Below are positions 18,373-25,545 of a stretch of 64,000 bases of DNA, piece after piece. Position numbers and translations under genes: made by a program. The DNA is taken from assembly GCA_964568735.1 (NCBI GenBank), contig CAZMRF010000001.1, positions 124,001 to 188,000 on the forward strand. The letters run 5' to 3'. The notes under the pieces were generated by a model. It did no database searches. It was not told the origin of the DNA and saw only the letters and a list, made by a program, of their open reading frames with translations. Source of the DNA: CAZMRF01 sp964568735. GTDB lineage: Bacteria; Acidobacteriota; Polarisedimenticolia; JACPZX01. The number at the start of each line of letters is the position of its first letter. Position 1 is the first letter of the stretch.

Positions 18373-18632
18373 TCAAGTCGGGCGCGACGGCGTCGTGTCC
18401 TCTCCTTGCCTCGTACGGGGTTGCGCGGTCGCAGCCCTCATCTCCCGGAAGCGAATGGCCGTCGCACGCATCGCGAGAGCCATGCGGATCTTCTCTGGCC
18501 AGGGAAGAAGGCGACGGGAACGTTGCCACTCGGCTTGCCGCCGGAGCAACTCCATGACATCAAACATCCAGGAACCTACGCATCAAGGAGGATTCGACGG
18601 GAGAGAAACCGACTGAGGGATACAAGGACGAT

Positions 18633-18679
18633 TGGTGGACGGCAAGGGATTCGAACCCTCGGCCTCCGCGTTGCGAACG
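18633..18679 (-). repeat. attL: duplicated 3' part of tRNA-Ala
   Basis: These 47 bases match 25323-25369 at 46 positions (difference at 18662, G against A). The match includes the CCA end, acceptor 3' strand, T-arm, variable loop and anticodon loop, then stops abruptly. It is a tRNA fragment, not a functional gene. Confidence 0.92.
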
Positions 18680-18683
18680 GAAT

Positions 18684-18728
18684 CCGGGGGATCTGCGCAA
18701 CTCCTTGAGAGAACCGCGGATCCCCCGG
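18684..18728. repeat. 14-bp inverted repeat beside attL
   Basis: CCGGGGGATCTGCG (18684-18697) and CGCGGATCCCCCGG (18715-18728) form an inverted repeat with one mismatch around a 17-base loop, starting four bases inside the element from attL. It may insulate the element from host transcription or bind a recombination protein. Confidence 0.6.
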
Positions 18729-18804
18729 TAACCCCTCTCGCGCTTACACTTCCCTCATTCTAGCCTGTAGCATGGTGTCCGTTCAGGTCGGGCCGTTTCC
18801 GACC

Positions 18805-18833
18805 CTATGTGGACACCTCCGTGGACACCAAGG
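18805..18833 (+). repeat. Left-arm tandem GTGGACACC repeat (possible integrase arm site)
   Basis: GTGGACACC-TCC-GTGGACACC, a 12-base period, in a 29-base stretch that is 27/29 identical to 25252-25280 at the other end of the element. An inverted GGTGTCC lies at 18774-18780. The copy is 125 bases inside attL. Paired direct repeats on both sides of the core are what arm-type integrase sites look like. Confidence 0.6.
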
Positions 18834-19711
18834 AAGCCCGCCGTAAGAGGAACGCTGCAAGGGCGCGTGGCGAGGACCTCTTCCCCGAAATCGAGGACAT
18901 CGTCCAGGAAGCCCACGCGAAGGGGTTGTCCGAGAATGAACGCTATGCCTACCTTGCCGAAACGCTGAAAGAGTTCATGGAGCGACGGCCAGACGCGGGC
19001 CTCTCTGATTCTCGTGTCAGGCTGGGCCTTTTTGTCCTCCGGGAAGTCGTGATCCGGTCCCCCGCCGGGCTTGAGCGCAGGCGAGCGAAAGCAAACCTAT
19101 TACGGGCTCTGCGCGGAGTGATTCCAGCGTCCGCCAAGGCAGGGGGCAAGCCCAAGTCTCGATTCGCTCATGACAACCCCCGCGAGTTCGCCCGGCTCTT
19201 GTGGAATCTGCGGAAGGCACGCTCAAAGCGAAACGACGTTTTGCAGGCCCGGGAAATCGCAGGAGCCTGTAACATATCCGCCGCGCATGCCTTTAAGGTC
19301 CTGGCCCCCTTTCGGCGAAGGAACTACGCCGAAGCGGCCTACGCCCTCCTTGCAGAGCGGCACGGGAGCACCGGGAGCACCACGTCTTACATGCGCCGCC
19401 TGGTCTCCGACCAACTCCGGAGTGAGTCCTGGAGGCGAGTGTTCGCGCTTGGACCCGCCATTGAGTACATCTGGATTCTGAATCTGATCGCCTACAAGAA
19501 AAACCCGCACGATTCTGAGGTGATTAGAGAACGGCTGGCCGCCGCATCTCCCGACCTGGCGCGAGCCTGGAAGAACGAAACCGTCGCCTCCCTGGAGAAA
19601 CTGGCTCGGTTTCTACAGGGCAGCCCCAGGCCAAAAGACTATTTCAAAGAGATCGGCCGTTTGGACCTTATCGCCCAACTCGCCTCGGCGATAGGCAGAA
19701 TCCTCGACTAG
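18809..19711 (+). CDS. Element-borne protein of unknown function, possible DNA-binding
   Basis: Unrecognised. A 300-residue basic protein, first gene of the element. Helical throughout; residues 140-165 read LQAREIAGACNISAAHAFKVL, which looks like a helix-turn-helix with a recognition helix. A basic stretch precedes it (AKAGGKPKSRFAHDNPRE). The GTG start at 18809 falls inside the arm-type repeat, so the true start may be GTG 18821 or further in; no ribosome-binding site is evident. Its place before the excisionase-like and replication genes suggests an initiator or regulator of the element, by position only. No membrane segment or signal peptide. Confidence 0.65.
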   Translation: MDTSVDTKEARRKRNAARARGEDLFPEIEDIVQEAHAKGLSENERYAYLAETLKEFMERRPDAGLSDSRVRLGLFVLREVVIRSPAGLERRRAKANLLRALRGVIPASAKAGGKPKSRFAHDNPREFARLLWNLRKARSKRNDVLQAREIAGACNISAAHAFKVLAPFRRRNYAEAAYALLAERHGSTGSTTSYMRRLVSDQLRSESWRRVFALGPAIEYIWILNLIAYKKNPHDSEVIRERLAAASPDLARAWKNETVASLEKLARFLQGSPRPKDYFKEIGRLDLIAQLASAIGRILD

Positions 19712-19742
19712 TTCCCAGCCTCTCCCCGACCTCCCAAAATGG

Positions 19743-19769
19743 GATAGATACCTCTCCGAGGTATGTATC
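19743..19769. promoter_or_regulatory. 27-bp operator-like inverted repeat
   Basis: GATAGATACCTC-TCC-GAGGTATGTATC: 12-base arms with one mismatch around three bases, 84 bases before the excisionase-like start. It is a likely binding site for that protein or for the ribbon-helix-helix regulator. Confidence 0.55.
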
Positions 19770-19852
19770 GCAGTCCGCAGGCCGATCCTGTCCGATACTC
19801 CCCGAGTGCTAGCAACCGCGTGTGCTCCACGCAGATTCACTCGGAGGAAGTG

Positions 19853-20056
19853 ATGAAGTCTCAGCTAGACCAGCGGCCCGGACTCCTGGACGTTCGACAG
19901 GCGGCTCGGCTCCTAGGGATTCAGGTCTCAACTCTCTACGCCTGGACAGAACAGCAACGAATCCCCCATGTCCGCCTCGGGCGAGCGCTGAGATTCGACC
20001 TGAGGGTGCTTGAACAATGGGTTCAGCAGAACAGCATCGCCCCTCGAAATCGGTGA
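19853..20056 (+). CDS. Excisionase-like helix-turn-helix protein (AlpA/HTH_17 type)
   Basis: A 67-residue MerR-like winged helix of the type found in excisionases and element regulators: LLDVRQAARLLGIQVSTLYAW is the helix-turn-helix, followed by the wing IPHVRLGRALRFD and the final helix VLEQWV. The ATG at 19853 follows GGAGG by six bases; an in-frame upstream extension to 19763 lacks a ribosome-binding site and would overlap the operator-like repeat. Expected role: directionality factor for the integrase at 24281 and/or transcription control of the replication gene just downstream. Confidence 0.82.
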   Translation: MKSQLDQRPGLLDVRQAARLLGIQVSTLYAWTEQQRIPHVRLGRALRFDLRVLEQWVQQNSIAPRNR

Positions 20057-20072
20057 GCGTGGCAGCATAGCT

Positions 20073-21635
20073 ATGCCGTCTAGAGCATCCCTCCCGCTGG
20101 ATTCGGCAAGGGCTGAGATCCTGCCCACACCCCATAGCCCAGAGGCGGAGCGCGCCGTTCTGGGGGCGGTCCTGATCAGCAACGGACAACTCGCGCACGT
20201 TCGAGCGGAGGTTGCACCCCATGATTTCTTCGGTGAGAGGGAGCGCCTCGCATATTCCGCGATCCTTCGCCTCGCAGAGTCCGGAATGGCCCTTGACCTC
20301 ATCTGCCTTACTCAGGATCTCGCCGCACACGGGGAATTAGAGAAGGCTGGCGGAGCCGCTTGGGTTTCCGCTCTTGTGGACAGGATCCCAAAGAGCACAA
20401 ACGCCATCCAATACGCGAGAATCGTCAAGGAGAAAGCAACCCGGCGGCGCATCATGTCGGCCGCCGAGAGGCTTCAGACAGCGGCGTCAGATGGAACCTC
20501 CACGGAAGGGCTACGAAGTCTCTTCGCGGAAATCGAGGAGTCCGTGACTGGGAGTATCCATCCGTGGAAAGGATCGTCCCTTGAGGGAGTCGCCTCTCCT
20601 GAGGCGGGCAGGGTTCCCTACCTCGTGGAGGGTCTCTTGCCACGGGGCGAGCTAGTAGTGTTCGGGGCTGACTGGAAGAGCTTCAAGTCCTTGATCGCCT
20701 ATGGCATGGTCTTCGATATGCTGACGGCGCGGCCGGTTTTCGGGCGATTCCCAGTCCGCGAAGCCCTCAGCATCGTCATCTTCCAGCTTGAGATGGCGGA
20801 GTGGGAGAGCGAGAGACGCTTCCGCAACCTCGCCATCGGAAGCGGAATCCCGCCAGAGGACTTTCCCTCCTTCACCAAGAGCGGGCAACTCGGTTTCTAC
20901 AATCGAGTTGATCTGGATCTGACCTCCCCCGAAGGCAGAGCGCGGTTCCACGCGACGGTGCGGCAAGCTCAAGCGAAGGTCGTCCTCATCGATAGCCTCA
21001 TCGCATCCGTCCCGGGGCTAGACCTCAACAGCAACATCGCGGTCCGCGAGGTGTTTACTCGCGCCTTCTCCCCGCTGACCTCTGAGGGGAGGACTGTTCT
21101 CCTCCTCCATCACCATCGGAAGCGAATGCAGGGCGGCGGAAGGGACGATGGTCGGTCGGCACTTCTTGGCGCGCAAGCCATCGGGGCCGCCTCTGGGAGG
21201 GTCTATGGAATCCAAAGGTTACCGGCCCCGAAGCACACGAAGGGGCAATGCCGGGAGTATCGGGCAAGCCTTTCTTTGACGGGATCGTGGACTCCCGAGG
21301 ACGAAGACGGGCCGCTGATCCTCTCCATCGAGGACACGGACGAGGGCGGTACGAGGGTCCTCTCCCTTAGCGAACAGGACCAGATCGCCAAGGGCGGCGT
21401 AACCCAGACTCAGACCGGAGCCATTGAAATTGCCCGCCTCGTCCGAGAGAATCCAAGCACTCCACGTCAGCAAGTCCTCGAAGCTGTCCAAGAGAGCCTC
21501 AGCATCAGCTCGACGACTGCGAAGCAAGCCCTGCGGGTGGCCAAGCAACGCGAGTGGGTCGCCTCGGAGCGCGCGCTCGGTGGAAGGAACAACGAGAGCC
21601 TTCTCGTTCCCGGTCCCCTTGCCGATGAGGTCTGA
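20073..21635 (+). CDS. Replication ATPase: DnaB N-terminal domain joined to RepA-like ATPase
   Basis: A 520-residue protein. Residues 20-110 match the DnaB N-terminal (primase/loader-interacting) domain: PHSPEAERAVLGAVLISN, HDFFGERERLAYSAI, LDLICLTQDL. Residues 180-400 are a RecA-fold ATPase of the AAA_25/RepA type: VVFGADWKSFKS (KSFKS-type P-loop), FQLEMAEWESERR, VLIDSLIASVPG (Walker B) and TVLLLHHHRK. The last 90 residues resemble a winged helix (STPRQQVLEAVQESLSIS). This is the probable replicative helicase of the element. Known DnaB proteins carry a different C-terminal half, so this is a fusion of host-helicase interaction and plasmid-type motor modules. The ATG at 20073 avoids overlap with the upstream gene. 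Confidence 0.82.
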   Translation: MPSRASLPLDSARAEILPTPHSPEAERAVLGAVLISNGQLAHVRAEVAPHDFFGERERLAYSAILRLAESGMALDLICLTQDLAAHGELEKAGGAAWVSALVDRIPKSTNAIQYARIVKEKATRRRIMSAAERLQTAASDGTSTEGLRSLFAEIEESVTGSIHPWKGSSLEGVASPEAGRVPYLVEGLLPRGELVVFGADWKSFKSLIAYGMVFDMLTARPVFGRFPVREALSIVIFQLEMAEWESERRFRNLAIGSGIPPEDFPSFTKSGQLGFYNRVDLDLTSPEGRARFHATVRQAQAKVVLIDSLIASVPGLDLNSNIAVREVFTRAFSPLTSEGRTVLLLHHHRKRMQGGGRDDGRSALLGAQAIGAASGRVYGIQRLPAPKHTKGQCREYRASLSLTGSWTPEDEDGPLILSIEDTDEGGTRVLSLSEQDQIAKGGVTQTQTGAIEIARLVRENPSTPRQQVLEAVQESLSISSTTAKQALRVAKQREWVASERALGGRNNESLLVPGPLADEV

Positions 21636-21641
21636 GGGCCG

Positions 21642-21778
21642 CCGGTTGGACACGGCCGGTTGGCCGGTAGGTCGGCGTCAGTCTGTCCAACCGGAATCCG
21701 GTGGGTCGGTTGGTCACGCCCTATAGGGATACAGCCCATCCGACCAACCCACTGGCGTCAGAGGCCCCCGGTTGGACA
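21642..21778. repeat. Cluster of CCGGTTGG-type repeats, possible replication origin of the element
   Basis: Six related copies in 137 bases right after the replication gene: CCGGTTGGACA (21642-21652), CCGGTTGG (21656-21663), inverted TGTCCAACCGG (21684-21694), CGGTTGGTC (21707-21715), inverted GACCAACCC (21742-21750) and CCGGTTGGACA (21768-21778). The first and third form a perfect 11-bp inverted repeat. GGCGTCAG also occurs twice. The arrangement suggests iterons or an origin with hairpins. The 223-base gap holds no gene. Confidence 0.6.
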
Positions 21779-21858
21779 GGTACTTAGTCGCCAAGGCAAG
21801 ATCAACCTAGGAATCCCTGACTGCGGGCTCTAGCGACGGCCATCGCAAGGAATCCACC

Positions 21859-22296
21859 ATGAGCATATGGAATTCGGATCTGAGTGCGTTGCTAGCGAGT
21901 TGGTTGCGCGGCTTCTGGTGGTGGTGGAAGATCGAAGATTCTTGGAATCGTCGTAAGGAGGACGTCGCCGCATGCCTTGGATGCCTGACGATTCTCATGG
22001 TCCTCGCCGGAGTCCTGTGGCTTTTCTACCCAAAGATCGAGGGATTCTATTCCGAGACCTACGTGCCTTGGTACGAGGACTGGCGAACGGAAGCGCCTCG
22101 ATACAGGATCTTCCAAGACACTCAATACGGAGCGCACGCGTGGCAAGCGCGGACATACAAGCTCTCTGGATCATGTGTTCATTTCCAGCCCTACGGCGGC
22201 AGCAAAAGCGCTGAAGGTGTGCACCTGTACGATGAGGAAATGATCGTCTGCGGCTCGATTCAAATAACCGAGATTCACGATGAAGTCCAGCAGTAG
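21859..22296 (+). CDS. Single-pass inner-membrane protein, element cargo
   Basis: Unrecognised, 145 residues. An amphipathic Trp-rich N-terminus (GFWWWWKIEDSW) is followed by a basic patch (NRRKED) and one membrane segment (about residues 37-56, CLGCLTILMVLAGVLWLFY), giving N-in/C-out topology. The periplasmic part has two Cys (SGSCVHF and MIVCGS) that could form a disulfide. An AAGGAAT ribosome-binding site precedes the ATG. It is first of three envelope genes on the element and is followed 37 bases later by another membrane protein. Confidence 0.7.
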   Translation: MSIWNSDLSALLASWLRGFWWWWKIEDSWNRRKEDVAACLGCLTILMVLAGVLWLFYPKIEGFYSETYVPWYEDWRTEAPRYRIFQDTQYGAHAWQARTYKLSGSCVHFQPYGGSKSAEGVHLYDEEMIVCGSIQITEIHDEVQQ

Positions 22297-22333
22297 GGCA
22301 GACCGCGGTACTTGATAACACGGGAGGCCTTGG

Positions 22334-22903
22334 ATGGCACTTTCATGGGTGCGGGGATTGACCCGTATCTACTACGTCCTCTGGGCTCTCTGGGCGATTG
22401 TGTGTGCGATCTTCGTCCTTAGCTTGTGGTCTCAACGCCCTCAAAGCACGTATCCCGTGGAATCTGTATTCCTCAGCCCGGAAGGACGACTCCTCGCGAA
22501 GGATCAGGACGGGACCCGGCATCCGCTCAGAGACCATGAACTAGAGGCGATTCGCCTGAACCCCACCGGGTTTCGTGTGGGGACGAGTAGGGACACTACG
22601 AGCGGCCGCAAGCTCCGCTCGCCGACTCAGGAAGAAATCGAGGAATTGAAGTCTCAAGTGGTCTACCTGGACGGCTTCCACGGCAGCGGGAAGAGCTGGA
22701 GCGGCTTGGTAGTCTTCGATGGTTCCGCATCTCCAGGATGGCGCGCTCTTACCGAAAGTGAACTAGCAACCGTCGAACACACCGGCCAAGTGCAGAGGGA
22801 CGCGGCGATCTATCTGGGGAGTTATGTGGCAGGAGCGATTCTCCTACCGTGGGGGTTGCTGGCGCTCGTTCGCTGGATCGCCACGGGATTCAAATCTGCC
22901 TAG
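22334..22903 (+). CDS. Two-pass inner-membrane protein, element cargo
   Basis: Unrecognised, 189 residues. Membrane segments at about 13-33 (VLWALWAIVCAIFVLSLW) and 158-182 (YLGSYVAGAILLPWGLLALV) enclose a periplasmic loop of about 120 residues; positive residues at the N-terminus favour both ends in the cytoplasm. GGGAGG lies five bases before the ATG. Spacing to both neighbours suggests one transcript for the three envelope genes. No enzyme motif seen. Confidence 0.7.
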   Translation: MALSWVRGLTRIYYVLWALWAIVCAIFVLSLWSQRPQSTYPVESVFLSPEGRLLAKDQDGTRHPLRDHELEAIRLNPTGFRVGTSRDTTSGRKLRSPTQEEIEELKSQVVYLDGFHGSGKSWSGLVVFDGSASPGWRALTESELATVEHTGQVQRDAAIYLGSYVAGAILLPWGLLALVRWIATGFKSA

Positions 22904-22981
22904 CGGGGAAGAGGCTCCAGGCTTGGGATTCTCGTGCAGGCCCTTCTACCGTCGAAACTGTTTCACTTGGGGGGGAGGACG

Positions 22982-23578
22982 ATGAGAACCACTCTGTGCT
23001 GGCTCACAATGTTTGGCTTCGCAGTATTCCCCGCTTTCGCTCAAGGGGGATCTCGCGGAGACATCGGCGGTGGCGTGATTTTTCAGGACCTTGAGAGCGA
23101 TAGCGGTGGAACAGGTTTCGACCCGAAGGGCTTCTTTGCGACCTTCGGCTGGCTTGCCGAAAATGGCCTGCTAATCCGCGTTGATGGTGGCATCACTGAG
23201 GATGAGACCCTCGCCGTGGGTGACATCGGCTTCGGGAGCGAGGCCATTCTGGACGAAGTCAAGATTACGCGGCTCACTGTGAATCTTGGCTACCTATTCA
23301 ACCGCGCCGGTCTGGTGCGCCCATTCTTGCACGGCGGGCTAGCGCTCCTGAATGTGGAAGATGATTTCACGGGGGCTGCTTCTGGAGCGAAGGTAACTGT
23401 CATCGACGATCAAGACAGTGGGTTGACCCTAGGTGCCGGTCTGGAGATCGGACAGAACAACCACCTCTTCTTGGTGGATCTCTCGCTGGACCAGGACCGC
23501 GAAGTCACTTCCGAATTCGGTCCGGAGGTCGATTTTGACTTGACCGATCTGCACATCGGGTATGCGTATCGTTTCTGA
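22982..23578 (+). CDS. Outer-membrane beta-barrel protein, element cargo
   Basis: A 198-residue secreted protein: signal peptide MRTTLCWLTMFGFAVFPAFA cleaved before QGGS, then alternating hydrophobic strands (GFFATFGWLA, LLIRVDGGI, LTVNLGYLFN, GLTLGAGLEI, DLHIGYAYRF). It ends in Tyr-Arg-Phe, the C-terminal aromatic signal for outer-membrane barrel assembly. Size and pattern fit an eight-stranded OmpX/OmpW-like barrel. ATG 22982 is preceded by GGGGGGAGGA; an upstream in-frame start at 22934 would spoil the signal peptide. A barrel as cargo on a small replicating element is unusual and could alter adsorption or surface properties, which is inference. Confidence 0.82.
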   Translation: MRTTLCWLTMFGFAVFPAFAQGGSRGDIGGGVIFQDLESDSGGTGFDPKGFFATFGWLAENGLLIRVDGGITEDETLAVGDIGFGSEAILDEVKITRLTVNLGYLFNRAGLVRPFLHGGLALLNVEDDFTGAASGAKVTVIDDQDSGLTLGAGLEIGQNNHLFLVDLSLDQDREVTSEFGPEVDFDLTDLHIGYAYRF

Positions 23579-24081
23579 TAGCAGTGCCGCTCCTACGGTG
23601 GACGCTGCTTGCGTTGAGCGGTTGGATCGGGTGAGGCTTCAGCCTTTCGTAGCGTGGCCGGGGTCGTAATCAAGATGTGGCTCTTCGTTGATGAGACATG
23701 GCCGGCACCTTAGGTACGCCGCATATCTCTCTCGAAGGAGAAACCTCAAGGCTCACAAGAGCTAGCAGTCTGGCTCAAGATGGAAACAGTCTGTCTATCC
23801 CCGAGATTTCTGATTCAACCATCAACACTCACCCTCGTCTCTGTCTCAGGAGAAATCTGGCCCAAAAAGGCGGAGGTCACTATTCGCTCCCGATCTCGTG
23901 AGGGGCGGACACCCTCCCCGGGGTACGGCATGCGCCTCGCTGCCTCATCTTCCCCGCTTCCATCCACCAACAGCGTAACTCTGGAGTCCTTCCGATGGAA
24001 GTGGCTCCGTGTCGTCCGCGCTCCCCCTCCTGACTCCAGATTCCCCTTGCGTCCGTATAGCATTCGCAGTACACTTACTCC
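23579..24081. other. 503-base non-coding stretch inside the element
   Basis: Between the barrel gene and the ribbon-helix-helix gene. Only short overlapping frames on both strands, none with a ribosome-binding site plus protein-like composition. It ends with a candidate promoter. It may hold a decayed gene or regulatory RNA; I see no clear repeat. Confidence 0.5.
24047..24075 (+). promoter_or_regulatory. Candidate promoter, leaderless for the ribbon-helix-helix gene
   Basis: TTGCGT, 17 bases, TACACT. The expected transcription start falls at or next to the ATG at 24082, and no ribosome-binding site precedes that ATG, so the transcript may be leaderless. It would serve the regulator and the integrase. 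Confidence 0.4.
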
Positions 24082-24273
24082 ATGAAAGATGCGATGCTCA
24101 TGGTTCGGATGAGTTCTCAGCTTCGAGATCAGATCCGCCGGGAAGCCGAACGCAGGGGGCTTGACGCCTCCGAGTGGATACGGGCCGTCCTGGCGGAGGC
24201 CGTGGGAGGCTCCCCGCTGAATCCCGCGGTCGGGGCAAGGAAGCCCCGCAGAGTCAAGCGGGAAAGGAGGTAG
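24082..24273 (+). CDS. Ribbon-helix-helix (Arc/CopG-type) DNA-binding protein
   Basis: A 63-residue protein. LMVRMSSQLRDQIRREAERRG gives the beta-strand and first helix, and LDASEWIRAVLAEA the second helix of a ribbon-helix-helix dimer; the tail is very basic (ARKPRRVKRERR). These proteins are auto-repressors or element regulators. Its stop is eight bases before the integrase GTG, so the two are probably co-transcribed and this protein may control integrase level. It shows no toxin partner, so an antitoxin role is unlikely. Confidence 0.75.
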   Translation: MKDAMLMVRMSSQLRDQIRREAERRGLDASEWIRAVLAEAVGGSPLNPAVGARKPRRVKRERR

Positions 24274-24280
24274 GTGGACC

Positions 24281-25309
24281 GTGGCTCTCTTCTATCGTGA
24301 CGGGGCTTGGTGGATCGACTACCGGCCCTTCGGTCGCCGCGGGCCGAGGAAGCGCGAGAAGATCGGCACCAGCAAGCAACTCGCGAAGACCGTCCTACGC
24401 AAGCGCAAGGTGGAGGTCGCCGAAGGGAAGTTCCTCGACAGGCGGAATATCGATAAGACGCCATTCAAGGACTTTGCCGATCAGTTCCTAGCGGTGCACT
24501 CCTCCACCAAGAAGTCCGAGGCCCGCGACACGTACATCCTCGGGCTCTTCAAGGCCCGGTGGGGAAGCACCCTTCTCCGGGACATCACTCCGAAGATGAT
24601 CCAGGAGTGGCAGTCCGAGCGGGCCGCACAGGTCAAGCGGGGCACCGTCAACCGGGAGATGGAGTGCTTGAAGACCTGCCTTGCCAAGGCGGTGGAGTGG
24701 GGCAAGCTGGAGTCCAGCCCGGCCCGGAACGTCCGGAAGTTCAAGCTCAACAATCAGCGCATGCGGTGGATCACTCAGGCCGAATTCGAGAGGCTCCATG
24801 CGGAGTGCTCCCGGAACCTCAAGCCCGTCGTCATGCTGGCCCGGCACACGGGCCTACGCCGTGGGGAACTTCTCGCTCTGACTTGGCAGGACGTGGACTA
24901 CCGGACGCGAACCCTCTACGTCAGGGACAGCAAGAACGGTGAGGCCCGCGAGATTCCCCTGAATCGGGCCGCAGAGGCCGCTCTGAGGGGCCTGCCTCGC
25001 CAGATAGGCACCGATAGGGTCTTCGCCGTGGATCACGTCCAGAAGTCCTTCGAGCGGGCCTGCGAGCGCGCCGAGATCCAAGACTTCACCTTCCATGACC
25101 TGAGGCACACCTTCGCCTCGCACCTCGTCATGTCCGGAGTGGACCTGAACACCGTCAGGGACCTCCTCGGCCACAAGTCCCTTGCCATGACCCTGCGCTA
25201 CGCCCACTTCTCCCCCGCTCATCGGCATGACGCCGTGGCCGTCCTCGATGGCTATGTGGACACCCCGGTGGACACCAAGGCCGAGGGGCACGATCAGCAG
25301 GCGGGGTAA
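24281..25309 (+). CDS. int: Tyrosine recombinase (integrase) of the tRNA-Ala element
   Basis: A 342-residue site-specific recombinase. An N-terminal arm-binding-like segment (DGAWWIDYRPFGRRGPRKRE) is followed by the SAM-like core-binding domain (about 50-140) and the catalytic domain. Catalytic residues are visible in order: Arg in HTGLRRGELLALTW, Lys in SKNGEAREIPLN, His-x-x-Arg in FHDLRHTFASHL, His in LLGHKSLAMT and the nucleophile Tyr in LRYAHFS. A GTG start at 24281 follows AAGGAGG by ten bases. The gene ends 14 bases from the tRNA, the usual place for a tRNA-directed integrase. Its C-terminal VDTPVDTK is encoded by the right-arm repeat. Confidence 0.95.
   Translation: MALFYRDGAWWIDYRPFGRRGPRKREKIGTSKQLAKTVLRKRKVEVAEGKFLDRRNIDKTPFKDFADQFLAVHSSTKKSEARDTYILGLFKARWGSTLLRDITPKMIQEWQSERAAQVKRGTVNREMECLKTCLAKAVEWGKLESSPARNVRKFKLNNQRMRWITQAEFERLHAECSRNLKPVVMLARHTGLRRGELLALTWQDVDYRTRTLYVRDSKNGEAREIPLNRAAEAALRGLPRQIGTDRVFAVDHVQKSFERACERAEIQDFTFHDLRHTFASHLVMSGVDLNTVRDLLGHKSLAMTLRYAHFSPAHRHDAVAVLDGYVDTPVDTKAEGHDQQAG
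25252..25280 (+). repeat. Right-arm tandem GTGGACACC repeat inside the integrase 3' end
   Basis: GTGGACACC-CCG-GTGGACACC, 27/29 identical to 18805-18833. It lies 43 bases from attR and encodes the VDTPVDTK tail of the integrase. In the excised circle it would sit on one side of the core with its left partner on the other. Confidence 0.6.
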
Positions 25310-25322
25310 GTGCTTTGTTTTG

Positions 25323-25398
<76 letters not shown>

Positions 25399-25446
25399 AT
25401 CCCGGTGGGACTCCTCGCTCCGCCGAGCGGCGTCGCGGGAGCGCGC

Positions 25447-25475
25447 ATCTTGGCACCGGCCCGCTGCGTGGTCAA
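25447..25475 (-). promoter_or_regulatory. Candidate promoter of tRNA-Ala
   Basis: Read on the minus strand: TTGACC, 17 bases, CAAGAT, ending about 50 bases before the tRNA 5' end. The -35 box and spacing are good, the -10 weaker. Confidence 0.4.
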
Positions 25476-25545
25476 GGCAGCCTCGATGGGTTCGGTTGAC
25501 ATCGAGGCAACGAGGGTCAGGAGAGAAACAGGGCAGTCGGCGGTA

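Noticed and set aside
18633..18679. Possible second tRNA-Ala gene
   Set aside because: Only the 3' part is present; sequence past the anticodon stem does not continue as tRNA. It is the attL copy.
18805..18833. Remnant of a second integrase 3' end fused to the 18809 gene
   Set aside because: Only 29 bases match and they lie on the wrong side of attL for a tandem-insertion relic. Arm-type repeats explain it better.
22670..22700. Walker A-like GFHGSGKS in the two-pass element protein
   Set aside because: It falls in the predicted periplasmic loop and has no Walker B or ATPase context, so it is a chance match.
23698..24085. Small frames in the element's non-coding stretch
   Set aside because: They overlap each other on both strands, lack ribosome-binding sites and have Ser/Pro/Arg-rich sequence typical of non-coding DNA.
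24082..24273. Antitoxin of a toxin-antitoxin pair
   Set aside because: The adjacent gene is an integrase and no toxin-like small gene is next to it.
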